DNA of 64,000 bases from Nesterenkonia halotolerans (GCF_014874065.1 NZ_JADBEE010000001.1:1984001-2048000); one strand, 5' to 3'; shown: positions 8,300-17,841, counted from the first letter of the stretch. Numbers and translations: made by a program. Notes: a model not told the origin generated them from the sequence alone.

Positions 8300-9856
8300 A
8301 TGTCTCACGCACGCATCACCCTTGACCGCGACTTCACCATCGCCGACGTCCCGCCCCGCCTGTTCGGCTCCTTCGTGGAACACATGGGCCGCTGCGTCTA
8401 CACCGGGATCTATGAGCCGGGACACCCGGAGGCCGATGACCAGGGATACCGCAAGGACGTGATGGCCCTGGCCAAGGAGCTCGGGGCCACCGTGGTGCGC
8501 TACCCGGGCGGCAACTTCGTCTCGGGCTACAACTGGGAGGACGGGGTCGGACCGCGGGAGGACCGCCCTGTACGGATCGACGGCGCCTGGCACACCATCG
8601 AGACCAACGCCTTCGGGCTGCATGAGTTCGTGGAATGGGCTCGGCGGGCTGACATGGAGGTCATGGAGGCGATCAACCTCGGCACGCGCGGGGTCGATGA
8701 GGCACGCGCGCTGGTGGAGTACGCCAACCACCCCTCCGGGACCTATTGGTCTGATCTGCGCCGCAAGAACGCCGCCGCGATGGGCACCAGCGAGGAGCCC
8801 TTCGGGATCAAGCTGTGGTGCCTGGGCAATGAGCTGGACGGCCCGTGGCAGATCGGTCACAAGACCGCCGAGGAATACGGAAGGATCGCCCAGGAGGCGG
8901 CCAAGGCGATGAAGCTCGTGGACCCGGACATCGAGCTGGTCGCCGTCGGCTCCTCGAACCGGCGGATGCCGACCTTCGGGTCCTGGGAGCACACGGTGCT
9001 CACCCACGCCTATGAGGAGGTCGACTACATCTCCATGCATGCCTACTACCAGGAGCACGACGGCGACGCCGCCTCGTTCCTGGCAGAGGCGGTTGACATG
9101 GACGGCTTCATCGAAGGCGTGGTTGCCACCGTCGACGCCGTCAAGGCGGCCGGCAAGCATTCGAAGCAGATCGACATCTCCTTCGACGAGTGGAACGTCT
9201 GGTACCAGGAGGGACTCGATTCCGAAGATCAGCCGGACCAGGTGGCCAAGGGGTGGAAGACCCACCCGCGGCTCATCGAAGACAGATACTCGGTCACGGA
9301 CGCCGTCGTCGTCGGGACGCTCATGCATTCACTCCTGCGCCACGGGGATCGCGTGCGGATCGCCAATCAGGCGCAGCTGGTCAACGTGATCGCTCCGATC
9401 CGTTCCGAGGAGGGCGGACCCGCCTGGCGGCAGACCATCTTCTGGCCCTTCGCGCGGATTGCGGAGCTGGCCACCGGGGAGATCATGCGGCTTGCGGTGC
9501 AGGCCGATCAGGTGCACACCGAGCGGTACGGGAATGTGGACGTCATCGACGCCGCGAGCACCTATGACGCGGAGGCCGGGACGGTGTCGATCTTCGTGGC
9601 GAACCGCGGGCTGGACGAGGACGCCGAAGTGACTCTGGACCTGCGCGGACTGGAGGCGAAGGAGATTCTGCGGGCCGAGGTGCTGCGGATTCCCGAGGGG
9701 GGAGACCGGCACACTGCCAATGACCTGGCGAGTCAGGATGCCGTGGGTCTGGTGGCGTTGGAAGGGGTCCGGATCGAGGACTTCGCCGAGGGTGCCGGCG
9801 TGCAGCTGAGCCTGCCAGCACTGTCCTGGTCGGTGGTGCAGCTGAAGGTGAGCTGA
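8300..9856 (+). CDS. abfA: Alpha-L-arabinofuranosidase, glycoside hydrolase family 51
   Basis: A 518-residue enzyme that releases terminal L-arabinose from arabinan or arabinoxylan oligosaccharides. It carries the GH51 features: LGATVVRYPGGNFVSGYNWEDG near the N-terminus, the catalytic acid/base Glu178 (CLGNELDGPW) and the nucleophile Glu297 (ISFDEWNVWY). There is no signal peptide, so it acts in the cytoplasm on imported oligosaccharides, matching the CUT1 importer upstream. Length is normal for the family. AAGGAG precedes the ATG by 4 bases. Arabinose-pathway genes are not in this window. Confidence 0.96.
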   Translation: MSHARITLDRDFTIADVPPRLFGSFVEHMGRCVYTGIYEPGHPEADDQGYRKDVMALAKELGATVVRYPGGNFVSGYNWEDGVGPREDRPVRIDGAWHTIETNAFGLHEFVEWARRADMEVMEAINLGTRGVDEARALVEYANHPSGTYWSDLRRKNAAAMGTSEEPFGIKLWCLGNELDGPWQIGHKTAEEYGRIAQEAAKAMKLVDPDIELVAVGSSNRRMPTFGSWEHTVLTHAYEEVDYISMHAYYQEHDGDAASFLAEAVDMDGFIEGVVATVDAVKAAGKHSKQIDISFDEWNVWYQEGLDSEDQPDQVAKGWKTHPRLIEDRYSVTDAVVVGTLMHSLLRHGDRVRIANQAQLVNVIAPIRSEEGGPAWRQTIFWPFARIAELATGEIMRLAVQADQVHTERYGNVDVIDAASTYDAEAGTVSIFVANRGLDEDAEVTLDLRGLEAKEILRAEVLRIPEGGDRHTANDLASQDAVGLVALEGVRIEDFAEGAGVQLSLPALSWSVVQLKVS

Positions 9857-9908
9857 GGACTGCCTCTCCATGAGGGGGGCGCGAGGCATCCGGGGATCGT
9901 CGCCAGGA

Positions 9909-9951
9909 TTGACGGGTGAGGCCGGTCACATTAGCCTGTAAAACGATTTAC
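9909..9951 (+). promoter_or_regulatory. Promoter with LacI-type operator ahead of the serine hydrolase/GH42 operon
   Basis: A -35 TTGACG (9909-9914) and -10 TAGCCT (9932-9937) are separated by 17 bases. Immediately after the -10 lies GTAAAACGATTTAC (9938-9951), an inverted repeat with arms GTAAA/TTTAC around CG, which would cover the transcription start near 9944. It shares the CGAT centre with the sites at 4908 and 20779. The layout fits repression by a LacI-family protein, most likely the one encoded at 3808. Confidence 0.65.
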
Positions 9952-9998
9952 TCTACCGACGACAGACACCCTGCCCGCTGGCGGGCGGAAGGGCGGCG

Positions 9999-11087
9999 AT
10001 GGCTTCTCCCTCCTTCGATGCCGCCCTGGCGAGACTCCTGGACCGGGTCGAGACTGAGCAGCTGAATCTGCACGCGCTGCTGGTGCTGCACCGCGGTGAG
10101 CTCAGGGCCGAGCGCTACTGGCCCGGCCACGGCCGCACCGACGCGCACCGGCTGTATTCAGTGGCGAAGTCCTTCACCGCGCTCGCCGTGGGCGCCCTCT
10201 GTGATGACGGACTGCTGCGCCTCGAAGACCGGATCGTCGATCACTTCCCGGAGAAGCTTCCGGCTCAGGTGCATCCGTGGATCGCGGCGATGACGGTGCG
10301 GGATCTGCTGACCATGCGCACGGCCCATCGGACCACCAGCTTCACCCAGGTCCAGGACACCGACTGGGTGCGGACCTTCTTCACCGTGGCGCCCACGCAG
10401 CAGCCTGGCACCGCGTTCAGCTATGACACCTCCGCCTCGGTGGTGCTCAGCGCGCTGGTGGAGAAGCTCACCGGCAGGTGGCTGGAGGAGCATCTGTTGG
10501 AGCGGGTGCTCGGACCGATCGGTTTCGGCGACGAGGTGCGGGGGGTCCGACCCGCGCTGAACGCCTGGCGCAGTCCGCTGGGGATGTCTCTGCAGGACCT
10601 GGACGGTCATCCCAGCTGGGAGCCGGTGCCGACCAACCCCCGCGGCGTCACCCACGGTGGATCGGCCATGTTCTGCACCGCCCGCGACCTGGCGCGCTTC
10701 GCCCAGCTGTGTCTGGCGGGCGGACGTCACCAGGACCGGCAGATCATCTCCGCCGAGTACATGGCCGCTGCGACCGGCTGGCAGACGCCCACCGCCGATG
10801 ACAATTTCCGCTGTCTCGACAACCGCCAGGGCTATGGCTTCCAGTTCTGGCGCACTCGCCATGACGGATTCCTTGCGTGGGGGATAGGCGGCCAGATCGT
10901 CCTGTGCCTGCCCCGGTGCGACTTCGCCCTGGTGACACTGGGCAGCACCTTCGACCGCAGCGACGATCACCAGATCATCCTGGATGCCGTCTGGGAAGAG
11001 ATGCTCCCCGCGCTGCAACCGGTGGCTGCACCGCAGACCACACTGAGACTCGACCACCCGGACGCCCCAGGAAGGGCCACCTCATGA
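9999..11087 (+). CDS. Serine hydrolase of the class C beta-lactamase/esterase family
   Basis: A 362-residue protein of the AmpC/esterase/DD-peptidase-like superfamily. The SxxK catalytic motif is SVAK (in LYSVAKSFTAL, about residues 51-54). FSYDTSAS stands where the second Tyr-based motif is expected, and WGIGGQ matches the third motif region. There is no signal peptide, so an antibiotic-resistance role is unlikely. Its 4-base overlap with a beta-galactosidase gene suggests a carbohydrate esterase or amide hydrolase acting on substituted oligosaccharides, which is inference. The ATG follows GGAAGGG. A promoter and a LacI-type operator precede it. Confidence 0.85.
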   Translation: MASPSFDAALARLLDRVETEQLNLHALLVLHRGELRAERYWPGHGRTDAHRLYSVAKSFTALAVGALCDDGLLRLEDRIVDHFPEKLPAQVHPWIAAMTVRDLLTMRTAHRTTSFTQVQDTDWVRTFFTVAPTQQPGTAFSYDTSASVVLSALVEKLTGRWLEEHLLERVLGPIGFGDEVRGVRPALNAWRSPLGMSLQDLDGHPSWEPVPTNPRGVTHGGSAMFCTARDLARFAQLCLAGGRHQDRQIISAEYMAAATGWQTPTADDNFRCLDNRQGYGFQFWRTRHDGFLAWGIGGQIVLCLPRCDFALVTLGSTFDRSDDHQIILDAVWEEMLPALQPVAAPQTTLRLDHPDAPGRATS

Positions 11088-13237
11088 CCACGCCGAAGAA
11101 CACGTCCGACGCACCCTCAGCCGCGCAGGGGCCCCATCCGCTGGAGTGGCCGAGCTCGGTCCCCGGGCTTGCCTACGGCGGAGACTACAACCCGGAACAA
11201 TGGCCTGAGTCCACCCGTGCGGAGGATGTGGAGCTGATGGGCGCCGCAGGCGTGAACCTGGTCAGCGTGGGGATCTTTTCCTGGGCCATGCTCGAGCCGC
11301 GCGAAGGAGAGTATGACTGGGAGTGGCTGGACGAGACCATGGACCGGCTTCACGCCTCCGGGGTCCGCGTCGCACTGGCCACCGCAACTGCCTCCCCGCC
11401 GCCCTGGCTCACCCACCAGCACCCGCAGATCCTGCCGGAGACGGCTGAGGGCGTCACGCTGTGGCCCGGCGCGCGGCAGGCATATTCGGTCTCGAACCCG
11501 GTCTTTCGCGAGTACGCGCTGCGGATGACCTGGGCGGTGGCGCAGCGCTACGCCACGCACCCCGCGCTGGCGCTCTGGCATGTGGACAACGAGCTGGGCT
11601 GCCACAACTCCCATGATTTCTCCGAGGACGCGGCGGCCGCCTTCCGCACGTGGCTCACCGCCCGCTACGGCACAGTCGAACAGCTCAACAAGGCCTGGGG
11701 CACCGCCTTCTGGTCCCAGCGCTATTCGAGCTTCGAGGAGGTCCTCCCGCCGCGCACCGCCCCGATGTTCGTGAACCCGACCCAGCAGCTGGACTTCCAC
11801 CGATATTCCTCGGACGAGCTGCTCGACTACTTTCGGGAGATGAAGGCGATCCTGCGCGAGCTCACCCCGGGCGTGCCGGTGACCACCAACTTCATGTGCA
11901 CCACGCGGTCCAAGAACATGGACTACTTCTCCTGGGCGGCGGAGATGGACGTGATCGCCACCGACCACTACACCGTGGCCGATGACCCGCACCGGCACAT
12001 CGAGCTCGCCTTCAGCGCAGACCTGACCCGCGGCGTCGCCCAGGGAAAGCCCTGGATGCTGATGGAGCACTCCACCTCTGCTGTGAACTGGCAGCCACGC
12101 AACCACACCAAGGGCCCTGCCGAGATGCTGCGCGACTCACTGAGCCATGTCGCCCACGGCGCCGACGCGGTGATGTTCTTCCAGTGGCGGCAGTCTCGGG
12201 CAGGCGCGGAGAAGTATCACTCCGCGATGGTGCCCCATGCAGGCACCGACAGTGACGTGTGGCGGACGAGCGTGAGCCTGGGGGAGGCGCTGCGCCGCCT
12301 CGCCCCGGTCAAGGGGTCACGGGTGGAGGCTGAAGTCGCCGTCCTCTTTGACTATGCGGCCTGGTGGGGCGCGGAGCTGGACTCCCATCCGGTCAACGAC
12401 CTCTCCTATCCGCAGGAGGTGCTGCACTGGTACCGGGGCCTCTGGGAGTCCGGGGTGAGCGTCGACGTCGTCCACCCCTCGGCTGATCTGAGCCGCTACC
12501 GCGCGATCATCGTGCCCACGCTCTACCTGGTGACCGACGCCGATGCTTCCAATGTCGCCGCGGCGGCGGAGGCCGGCGCCTCGGTGCTGATCACCTGCTT
12601 CAGCGGGATCGTGGACGAGCACGACGCCGTTCGACTCGGTGGGTACCCCGGAGCATTTCGCGAGCTGCTGGGCATCCGCACCGAGGAGTTCTGGCCGCTC
12701 CAGGCCCAGGAGCAGGTGCACCTGGACGACGGCACGCGCGGGTCACTGTGGAGCGAGAAGATCCACCTGCACGACGACGGCGCGGGAGCCGCACAGGCGC
12801 TGCGGCGCTTCGCCTCACTCCGGCTCACGGGCGAAGTCGGTCCTGGAGGCGTTCCAGAGGCGGTCGCACCCACAGCGGCGCCCACGGGGGAGTTCGCCCT
12901 CTCCGGCTGGCCCGCGGTCACACGCCGCGAGGTCGGTGAAGGAGCCGCTTGGTATGTCGGGACCCGGCCCGACGATGCTGGAGTACGTGCCCTGACCGCG
13001 GAGCTGCTGATCGAGGCCGGAGTGTCTCCGGTGCATGAGGACGCCCCCGAGGGGGTTGAGGTGATCCGCCGCAGCGCCGCCTCCGGCGAGGAGCCGAAGA
13101 GCTTCCTCTTCGCGCTCAACCACACCAGCACCGACGTCCGGCTCAGGGTCAGAGGGCTCGAGGTGCTGAGCGGACAGAAGGTCCGCGGGAAGCTGACGGT
13201 TCCCGCCGGAGGCGTGGCGGTGGTGCACGAGGCATGA
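11084..13237 (+). CDS. Beta-galactosidase, glycoside hydrolase family 42
   Basis: A 717-residue cytoplasmic beta-galactosidase. GH42 hallmarks are GGDYNPEQWPES near the N-terminus, the acid/base Glu170 (WHVDNELGCHN) and the nucleophile Glu328 (MLMEHSTSAVNW). The C-terminal trimerisation-type domain and a beta-rich end follow, and the total length is normal for the family. The ATG overlaps the serine hydrolase stop (ATGA at 11084-11087). GH42 enzymes commonly act on beta-galactosides from plant galactans, which fits the neighbouring arabinofuranosidase and the rhamnose and galactarate genes. A strong hairpin follows the gene. Confidence 0.95.
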   Translation: MTTPKNTSDAPSAAQGPHPLEWPSSVPGLAYGGDYNPEQWPESTRAEDVELMGAAGVNLVSVGIFSWAMLEPREGEYDWEWLDETMDRLHASGVRVALATATASPPPWLTHQHPQILPETAEGVTLWPGARQAYSVSNPVFREYALRMTWAVAQRYATHPALALWHVDNELGCHNSHDFSEDAAAAFRTWLTARYGTVEQLNKAWGTAFWSQRYSSFEEVLPPRTAPMFVNPTQQLDFHRYSSDELLDYFREMKAILRELTPGVPVTTNFMCTTRSKNMDYFSWAAEMDVIATDHYTVADDPHRHIELAFSADLTRGVAQGKPWMLMEHSTSAVNWQPRNHTKGPAEMLRDSLSHVAHGADAVMFFQWRQSRAGAEKYHSAMVPHAGTDSDVWRTSVSLGEALRRLAPVKGSRVEAEVAVLFDYAAWWGAELDSHPVNDLSYPQEVLHWYRGLWESGVSVDVVHPSADLSRYRAIIVPTLYLVTDADASNVAAAAEAGASVLITCFSGIVDEHDAVRLGGYPGAFRELLGIRTEEFWPLQAQEQVHLDDGTRGSLWSEKIHLHDDGAGAAQALRRFASLRLTGEVGPGGVPEAVAPTAAPTGEFALSGWPAVTRREVGEGAAWYVGTRPDDAGVRALTAELLIEAGVSPVHEDAPEGVEVIRRSAASGEEPKSFLFALNHTSTDVRLRVRGLEVLSGQKVRGKLTVPAGGVAVVHEA

Positions 13238-13241
13238 GACG

Positions 13242-13278
13242 CGTTCGGCCCCGGTCCTAGGAGGACCGGGGCCGAACG
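13242..13278. terminator. Bidirectional hairpin terminator between convergent genes
   Basis: A perfect 17-base-pair stem (13242-13258 pairing with 13262-13278; left arm begins CGTTCGGCCCC) closes a 3-base loop. It lies 4 bases after the GH42 stop and 27 bases before the end of the minus-strand dehydrogenase gene. There is no T tract, which is usual for high-GC actinomycetes. It can serve both converging transcripts. Confidence 0.85.
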
Positions 13279-13304
13279 ACGCTGCACGGAAGTGCTCCGC
13301 AGGC

Positions 13305-14933
13305 TCAGTCAGCCAGTGTGATGGTGCCGTTGACCCGTCGGTTCAGCTTCCAGGGGTTCTCTGTCTTCACCGGTGCCGGCAACAGGGACTCCGGCAGGTT
13401 CTGGTAGGCCACAGGGCGCAGGAACCGCTCGATCGCTCGCGTGCCCACGGAGGTGCTGCGTGAATCCGAGGTGGCGGGGAAGGGCCCGCCATGGACCATG
13501 GAGTGGTTGACCTCCACGCCGGTGGGCCAGCCGTTGGCGAGGATGCGGCCGACCTTGCCCTCCAGCACCGGGATCAGCGGTGCCGCCCGGGCGTGATCCG
13601 ACTCGCTCAGATGCAGCGTGGCCGTGAGCTGACCCTCCAGGTTCTGCGCCGCGGAGACCAGGTCCCCGGCCGAGTCGTAGCGGATGACCAGCGACGCCGC
13701 ACCGAAGATCTCCTCATGCAGCACCGGGTTGTCGCGGAACGCTGCGGTGGAGGCCTGGAAGACCACGGGAGCTGGGGCGTTCTCGCCAGCTCCGTCGGTG
13801 CCGCGGCCCACCAGCGCCACGCCCTCCTGGGAGGAGAGCTGCTCGACGCCTTCGTTCCAGGAGGCTGCGATGGATTGGGTGAGCATGGTCTGGCCGGGTG
13901 CCGGCTTCGCGGCGTCAGCCACTGCCTCCAGGAAGGCATCGCCGTGCGCGCCCGAGGGAACGAAGACCAGGCCCGGGGCGGTGCAGAGCTGTCCGGAGGA
14001 CCCGGTGACCGAGCTGAGATAGGCCTGGCCCAGATCGGTGAGCGCCTGATCACCCTGCGCGATGGTGTCTTCGAGAAGGCCGTTGAAGAAGAAGACCGGA
14101 TTGATGCTGCTCATCTCGGCATAGACCGGGATCGGGACCTCACGGGCCGCGGCTGCCTGCATGAGCGAGATGCCTGCCCCCCGGGATCCGGTGAAGCCCA
14201 CGGCCTTGATCGCAGGGTCGCTCGCCAGCGCCTGCCCGATGGAGGCACCTGGTCCGTAGATCAGTGAGAAGACGCCAGGGTGCAGCCCAAGCTCACGGAC
14301 CGCCGCAGTGATGGCAGTTCCGACGATCTCCGAAGTGCCGGGATGGGCATTGTGTGCCTTGAACACGACCGGGCATCCTGCCGCCAGGGCCGAGGCGGTG
14401 TCGCCACCGGCCACGGAGAAGGCCAGCGGAAAGTTGCTGGCACCAAACACTGCCACTGGGCCCAGCGGGATCATGCGTTGGCGCACGTCCGGCTTGGGCA
14501 GCGGCTTGCGCTCAGGGTCCGCGGTGTCCCAGCGGGTTCCGCGAAAGTCGCCCTGCCGGATGACCGAGGCGAAGAGGCGCAGCTGGTTCACGGTGCGACC
14601 CCGCTCGCCCTGGACCCGGGCCTGCGGGAGACCTGTCTCCGCCATGACCCGTTCGGTCAGCGGCTCAGCCGCGGCCTCGATGTTCTCCGCCACCTTCTCC
14701 AGGAAAGCGGCATGAGTCTCGGGGTCCAGCTGGGAGAACGTCTCGAAGGCTTCGGCCGCAGCCGAGGTTGCGGTGGCGAGCTGAGCCTCATCGATCAGCG
14801 AATACTCCGGCTCCAGGGCCTCGTTCGTGGCGGGGTTGTAGCCGTTGACCCTCCTGCCTGCTCCGGTCACGCTTTCTCCAGCGATGATGGAGCGTCCTGT
14901 GAGGTCCTGAGTCTGCATGGTTTCTGCGGTCAT
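13305..14933 (-). CDS. 2,5-dioxovalerate (2-oxoglutarate semialdehyde) dehydrogenase
   Basis: A 542-residue NAD(P)-dependent aldehyde dehydrogenase. The segment GPVAVFGASNFPLAFSVAGG and the catalytic Cys317 in SSGQLCTAPGLVF are characteristic of the 2-oxoglutarate-semialdehyde dehydrogenase branch. It would oxidise 2,5-dioxopentanoate, the product of the adjacent dehydratase, to 2-oxoglutarate. The ATG at 14933 has a GAAAGGAG ribosome-binding site; the reading frame extends a further 21 codons upstream, but only through the intergenic gap and the previous gene. It lies 13 bases behind the dehydratase gene in one operon. Confidence 0.93.
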   Translation of the reverse strand: MTAETMQTQDLTGRSIIAGESVTGAGRRVNGYNPATNEALEPEYSLIDEAQLATATSAAAEAFETFSQLDPETHAAFLEKVAENIEAAAEPLTERVMAETGLPQARVQGERGRTVNQLRLFASVIRQGDFRGTRWDTADPERKPLPKPDVRQRMIPLGPVAVFGASNFPLAFSVAGGDTASALAAGCPVVFKAHNAHPGTSEIVGTAITAAVRELGLHPGVFSLIYGPGASIGQALASDPAIKAVGFTGSRGAGISLMQAAAAREVPIPVYAEMSSINPVFFFNGLLEDTIAQGDQALTDLGQAYLSSVTGSSGQLCTAPGLVFVPSGAHGDAFLEAVADAAKPAPGQTMLTQSIAASWNEGVEQLSSQEGVALVGRGTDGAGENAPAPVVFQASTAAFRDNPVLHEEIFGAASLVIRYDSAGDLVSAAQNLEGQLTATLHLSESDHARAAPLIPVLEGKVGRILANGWPTGVEVNHSMVHGGPFPATSDSRSTSVGTRAIERFLRPVAYQNLPESLLPAPVKTENPWKLNRRVNGTITLAD

Positions 14934-14946
14934 GAGTGTGCTCCTT

Positions 14947-15897
14947 TCAGGCGCTGGCCAGAGCCGGCGCTTCTGCCGGCCGGATCCCGGCGGCATCGAT
15001 CAGGTCGGACAGGTCTTGGATGTCCTGTTCTGTCATGTCCTGCAGCGGTGGTCGCACCGATCCGGCATCTCGCCCCACCGCTTTGAGGCCCCCCTTGACG
15101 ATGGACACGCCATAGCCCTTCACTCGATCGCGGATGTCCAGATAGGGCAACACGAAACGATTGAGCTTCTCGGTCACCGCCACGCGGTCCTGCCTGCGAA
15201 CGTCCGCGTAGAACTCGAGGGCGAACTCGGGGACGAAGTTGTACATCGCGGAGGAGTAGGTGCTCATGCCCAGCTGCAGCATCGGCAGCGCGAAGGTCTC
15301 GGCCGTGGGCAGACCGCCCAGGTAGAAGAGCCGGTCCCCGGCGGTGGCGACCACCCGCGTGACGGCCTCGATATCGCCCGTGGCATCTTTGAAGCCGATG
15401 AAGTTCTTGTGCTTCTCTGCGAGTCGGACGACCGTGTCCGCGCGGTAGATGGCATTTGCCCTGTTGTAGACGATCACGCCGATGTCGACTGCGGAGCAGA
15501 CCGCGTCCACATGGGCCTCGAGACCCAGCTGATCGCACTCGGTCAGATATGGCGGCAGCAGCAGCACGCCTTCGCAGCCGGCCGCCTGCGCGGCCCGGGC
15601 ATTGGCCACCGCGAGGTAGGTGGCTCCGCCGGCTGACCCGAGGACTGGAACGACCTCACCGGCTTCTTCCACGGCCATGCGCGCCACCTGGGCGTTCTCC
15701 TCCGGCGAGAGGCTGAAGCCTTCTCCCGTGCCTCCGGCTGCGAAGAGGCCAGCCACACCTTGGCGGGCCTGCCAGTTCAGGTGCTTGCGGTAGGCCTCTT
15801 CATCGACCTGAAGATCCGAGGTGAACGCGGTGACCGGGAAGGACAGCAGTCCGTCCCTGAGCTGGTCCGCCAGTTCTTGAGGGGTGTACTTGGCCAC
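14947..15897 (-). CDS. kdgD: 5-dehydro-4-deoxyglucarate dehydratase
   Basis: A 316-residue TIM-barrel enzyme of the dihydrodipicolinate synthase superfamily. It would convert 5-dehydro-4-deoxy-D-glucarate to 2,5-dioxopentanoate, CO2 and water. Features are GLFAAGGTGEGFSLSPEE, the Schiff-base lysine at residue 170 (NFIGFKDATGD) and the tyrosine in GVIVYNRANAIY. The GTG at 15897 is preferred because AGGAAGG lies 5 bases upstream and the product then starts MAKYTPQELAD. An in-frame ATG at 15915 would add 6 residues. With the following dehydrogenase and the aldarate dehydratase at 17842 it completes a route from galactarate to 2-oxoglutarate. Confidence 0.93.
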   Translation of the reverse strand: MAKYTPQELADQLRDGLLSFPVTAFTSDLQVDEEAYRKHLNWQARQGVAGLFAAGGTGEGFSLSPEENAQVARMAVEEAGEVVPVLGSAGGATYLAVANARAAQAAGCEGVLLLPPYLTECDQLGLEAHVDAVCSAVDIGVIVYNRANAIYRADTVVRLAEKHKNFIGFKDATGDIEAVTRVVATAGDRLFYLGGLPTAETFALPMLQLGMSTYSSAMYNFVPEFALEFYADVRRQDRVAVTEKLNRFVLPYLDIRDRVKGYGVSIVKGGLKAVGRDAGSVRPPLQDMTEQDIQDLSDLIDAAGIRPAEAPALASA

Positions 15898-16010
15898 GGT
15901 GACCTTCCTAAACATGGTTCTGGGTCGCAGGCCGCCTGAGGAGGCGATGCTCGCGGTGCGGTGGAATGCTGTTGAGCCATAGCTCAAGACATAGTCATAG
16001 CCACTGTAGA

Positions 16011-16057
16011 TACCGCAGGCGATACCCGTCTAAGCTTACTTTCGTATGGATTAATAC
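16011..16057. promoter_or_regulatory. Candidate operator region upstream of kdgD
   Basis: Two imperfect palindromes lie upstream of the minus-strand kdgD gene: TACCGCAGGCGATA (16011-16024, TAnCGC-N2-GCGnTA) and GTATGGATTAATAC (16044-16057, GTAT/ATAC arms). The LysR gene ends at 16092, so this 194-base gap must hold the kdgD promoter. No convincing -10/-35 pair was found, and the regulator assignment is open. Confidence 0.3.
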
Positions 16058-16091
16058 TCTGAACGCATCGTCGATGCTGCCCCGGGGTGAT

Positions 16092-16976
16092 TCAGCGGGG
16101 AGCGTCTTCCAGGACCTCGAGCAGGCTTGTGAGCGCGGGGTTGCGATGATTCCTGCGCCAGATGGCGTGCAGCTCCACCACATCCTCGGCGTTCTCGGCG
16201 AGGTCCAGGTGCGTCACTCCAGTGATCCCGAGACGTGAAGCCGACTCTGGGACGAATGCGACGCCACGACCGGCGCTGACCAACGAGACCATGGTGAGGA
16301 TCTGGCTCACGGTATGGACCACGTTCCCATGCTGGATCGGCATGTGCCTGATTGCCAGGTCATAGAAGTACCGCGCCTTGAGCGGCGAGTACATGATCAA
16401 GGGTGTCTCCCTGAGGTCGGCGGCCTCGACCGGGCGGTCCAGCAGGGTCAGCGCGTGGTCTGCCGGGACGGCCAGGCGCAGCGACTCGGTCTGCACCAGT
16501 CGAGAGTCGAAATGCTCAGGGTCGATCGGGGGTCGTGCCAGTCCAAGGTCGATTCCGCCGCTGATCAGTGCGGCAAGCTGCTCGCGGGTCACCATCTCAC
16601 GAAGGTCGACGTCGACCTGGGGAAGGTGCTCCGCCGCCGTGCCGAGGACCTGTCCCAGGATGCTCAGCGCCGAGGTCGCCGTGAATCCGATGCGCAGCAC
16701 CCCGGCACGGCCGCGTGCGATCCGGCGTGCGGTCAGTGGAGCCTGATCCGCAGCGATGAGCAGCTTGCGAGCGTCGCTGAGGAATGCCCGGCCCGCCGTG
16801 GTGAGCGATACCTTGCGGTTGTCACGCTCGATCAGGCGAACGCCCACTGATTTCTCGAGCTTCTGGATCTGGCGGCTCAGCGGGGGCTGGGTCATGTTGA
16901 GGCGTTCGGCGGCGCGTCCGAAGTGAAGCTCTTCGGCCACGGCGACAAAGCTGCGGGTCTGGTCCAACGTGAACAC
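16092..16976 (-). CDS. LysR-family transcriptional regulator
   Basis: A 294-residue regulator. The winged helix-turn-helix covers residues 1-60 (FVAVAEELHFGRAAERLNMTQ, then SRQIQKLEKSVGVRLIERDN), followed by a two-lobed effector-binding domain. The GTG start at 16976 is supported by GGAGCG upstream; no in-frame ATG is nearby. It lies between the kdgD operon and a GntR gene, in a block of aldarate genes, and probably activates kdgD in response to a sugar acid. The N-terminus resembles BenM/CatM-type regulators of acid catabolism. Confidence 0.9.
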   Translation of the reverse strand: MFTLDQTRSFVAVAEELHFGRAAERLNMTQPPLSRQIQKLEKSVGVRLIERDNRKVSLTTAGRAFLSDARKLLIAADQAPLTARRIARGRAGVLRIGFTATSALSILGQVLGTAAEHLPQVDVDLREMVTREQLAALISGGIDLGLARPPIDPEHFDSRLVQTESLRLAVPADHALTLLDRPVEAADLRETPLIMYSPLKARYFYDLAIRHMPIQHGNVVHTVSQILTMVSLVSAGRGVAFVPESASRLGITGVTHLDLAENAEDVVELHAIWRRNHRNPALTSLLEVLEDAPR

Positions 16977-17094
16977 AATGCGCTCCGAGTATCAGTTTGG
17001 GCTTAAAGAGATTGTTTGAGCATCATCGTGTCACGCGGTTCACAGCCGCTCAAGTGAGGGTGTGGGTCATGCGCAAAGTGGATCACGCCTTGCC

Positions 17095-17763
17095 TCATAG
17101 GTCTAGGGCCCGGCGGCGAGACGCTGACAGGTGCGCGCGCATCGCTGCGGCGGCACCTGTGGCGTCGGATTCGCGGATGGCTTCAAGGATGCTGCGGTGC
17201 TCCTGTGCAGCCAGTTGATGGCGTGAGCTGCTGGACTGAAGCCGCGTGCGCGGCATGGAGATCATGGTCGGCCCCATGGTGGTGACAGCCTCCAGCAGAT
17301 AGGGGTTCGCGGACGCTTCGGCGATGCCTCGGTGGAAAGCAAAGTCATGTTCCACGGCAGAGGCGGGATGCTCCGCGGCGTCGCTGAAGGCTGCGACCGC
17401 GTCACCGAGGCTCGTGAGCTGCGACGCGCTTCGTCGCTGGGACGCGAGTGCGGACGCCTCGCACTCCACGGCGATGCGAAACTCGATGAGCTCAAGTCGC
17501 TCTGCCGGGGTCCGCGGCGGCGATGATGCTCTGCTGGTGGACTCGGTCGGCGCGGTCAGCACGAAACTTCCAGTGCCGCGTCGAGTGTGGATCAATCCCT
17601 CGGTGCGCAGCTGAAGGAGCGCCTCACGCACCACGGTGCGACTCACGCCATGGATGGAGATCAGATCAGACTCGCTGGGCAGCTTTGCGCCGATCGGGAG
17701 GATGTCCTCCAGGATCTGCTGACGCAGCCGGGCGACGAGGCTGGCCGTGCGATTCAGGGTCAT
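17095..17763 (-). CDS. GntR-family (FadR/FCD subfamily) transcriptional regulator
   Basis: A 222-residue regulator. The N-terminal winged helix is clear (LVARLRQQILEDILPIGAKL, then ESDLISIHGVSRTVVREALL). A helical FCD ligand-binding domain has the expected histidine-containing segments (EHDFAFHRGIAEASANPYLLE and AAQEHRSILEAI). It sits 78 bases downstream of the galactarate dehydratase gene on the same strand. A FadR-type palindrome overlaps that gene's -35, so local repression of galactarate use is the natural inference. Confidence 0.92.
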   Translation of the reverse strand: MTLNRTASLVARLRQQILEDILPIGAKLPSESDLISIHGVSRTVVREALLQLRTEGLIHTRRGTGSFVLTAPTESTSRASSPPRTPAERLELIEFRIAVECEASALASQRRSASQLTSLGDAVAAFSDAAEHPASAVEHDFAFHRGIAEASANPYLLEAVTTMGPTMISMPRTRLQSSSSRHQLAAQEHRSILEAIRESDATGAAAAMRAHLSASRRRALDL

Positions 17764-17841
17764 GCCTCGATTCTGCCTCAGGCCGGGCTGCGCTCGGGTC
17801 CGTCCGCATTCAACTGCACGGCAGCCTCGTGCAGCTCGAGC

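Noticed and set aside
7181..9328. A 715-codon antisense open frame over the permease and GH51 genes
   Set aside because: No ribosome-binding site or domain; it spans two unrelated real genes.
9861..9888. Possible hairpin (TGCCTC/GAGGCA) after the arabinofuranosidase gene
   Set aside because: Only six base pairs with a 16-base loop; too weak to call a terminator.
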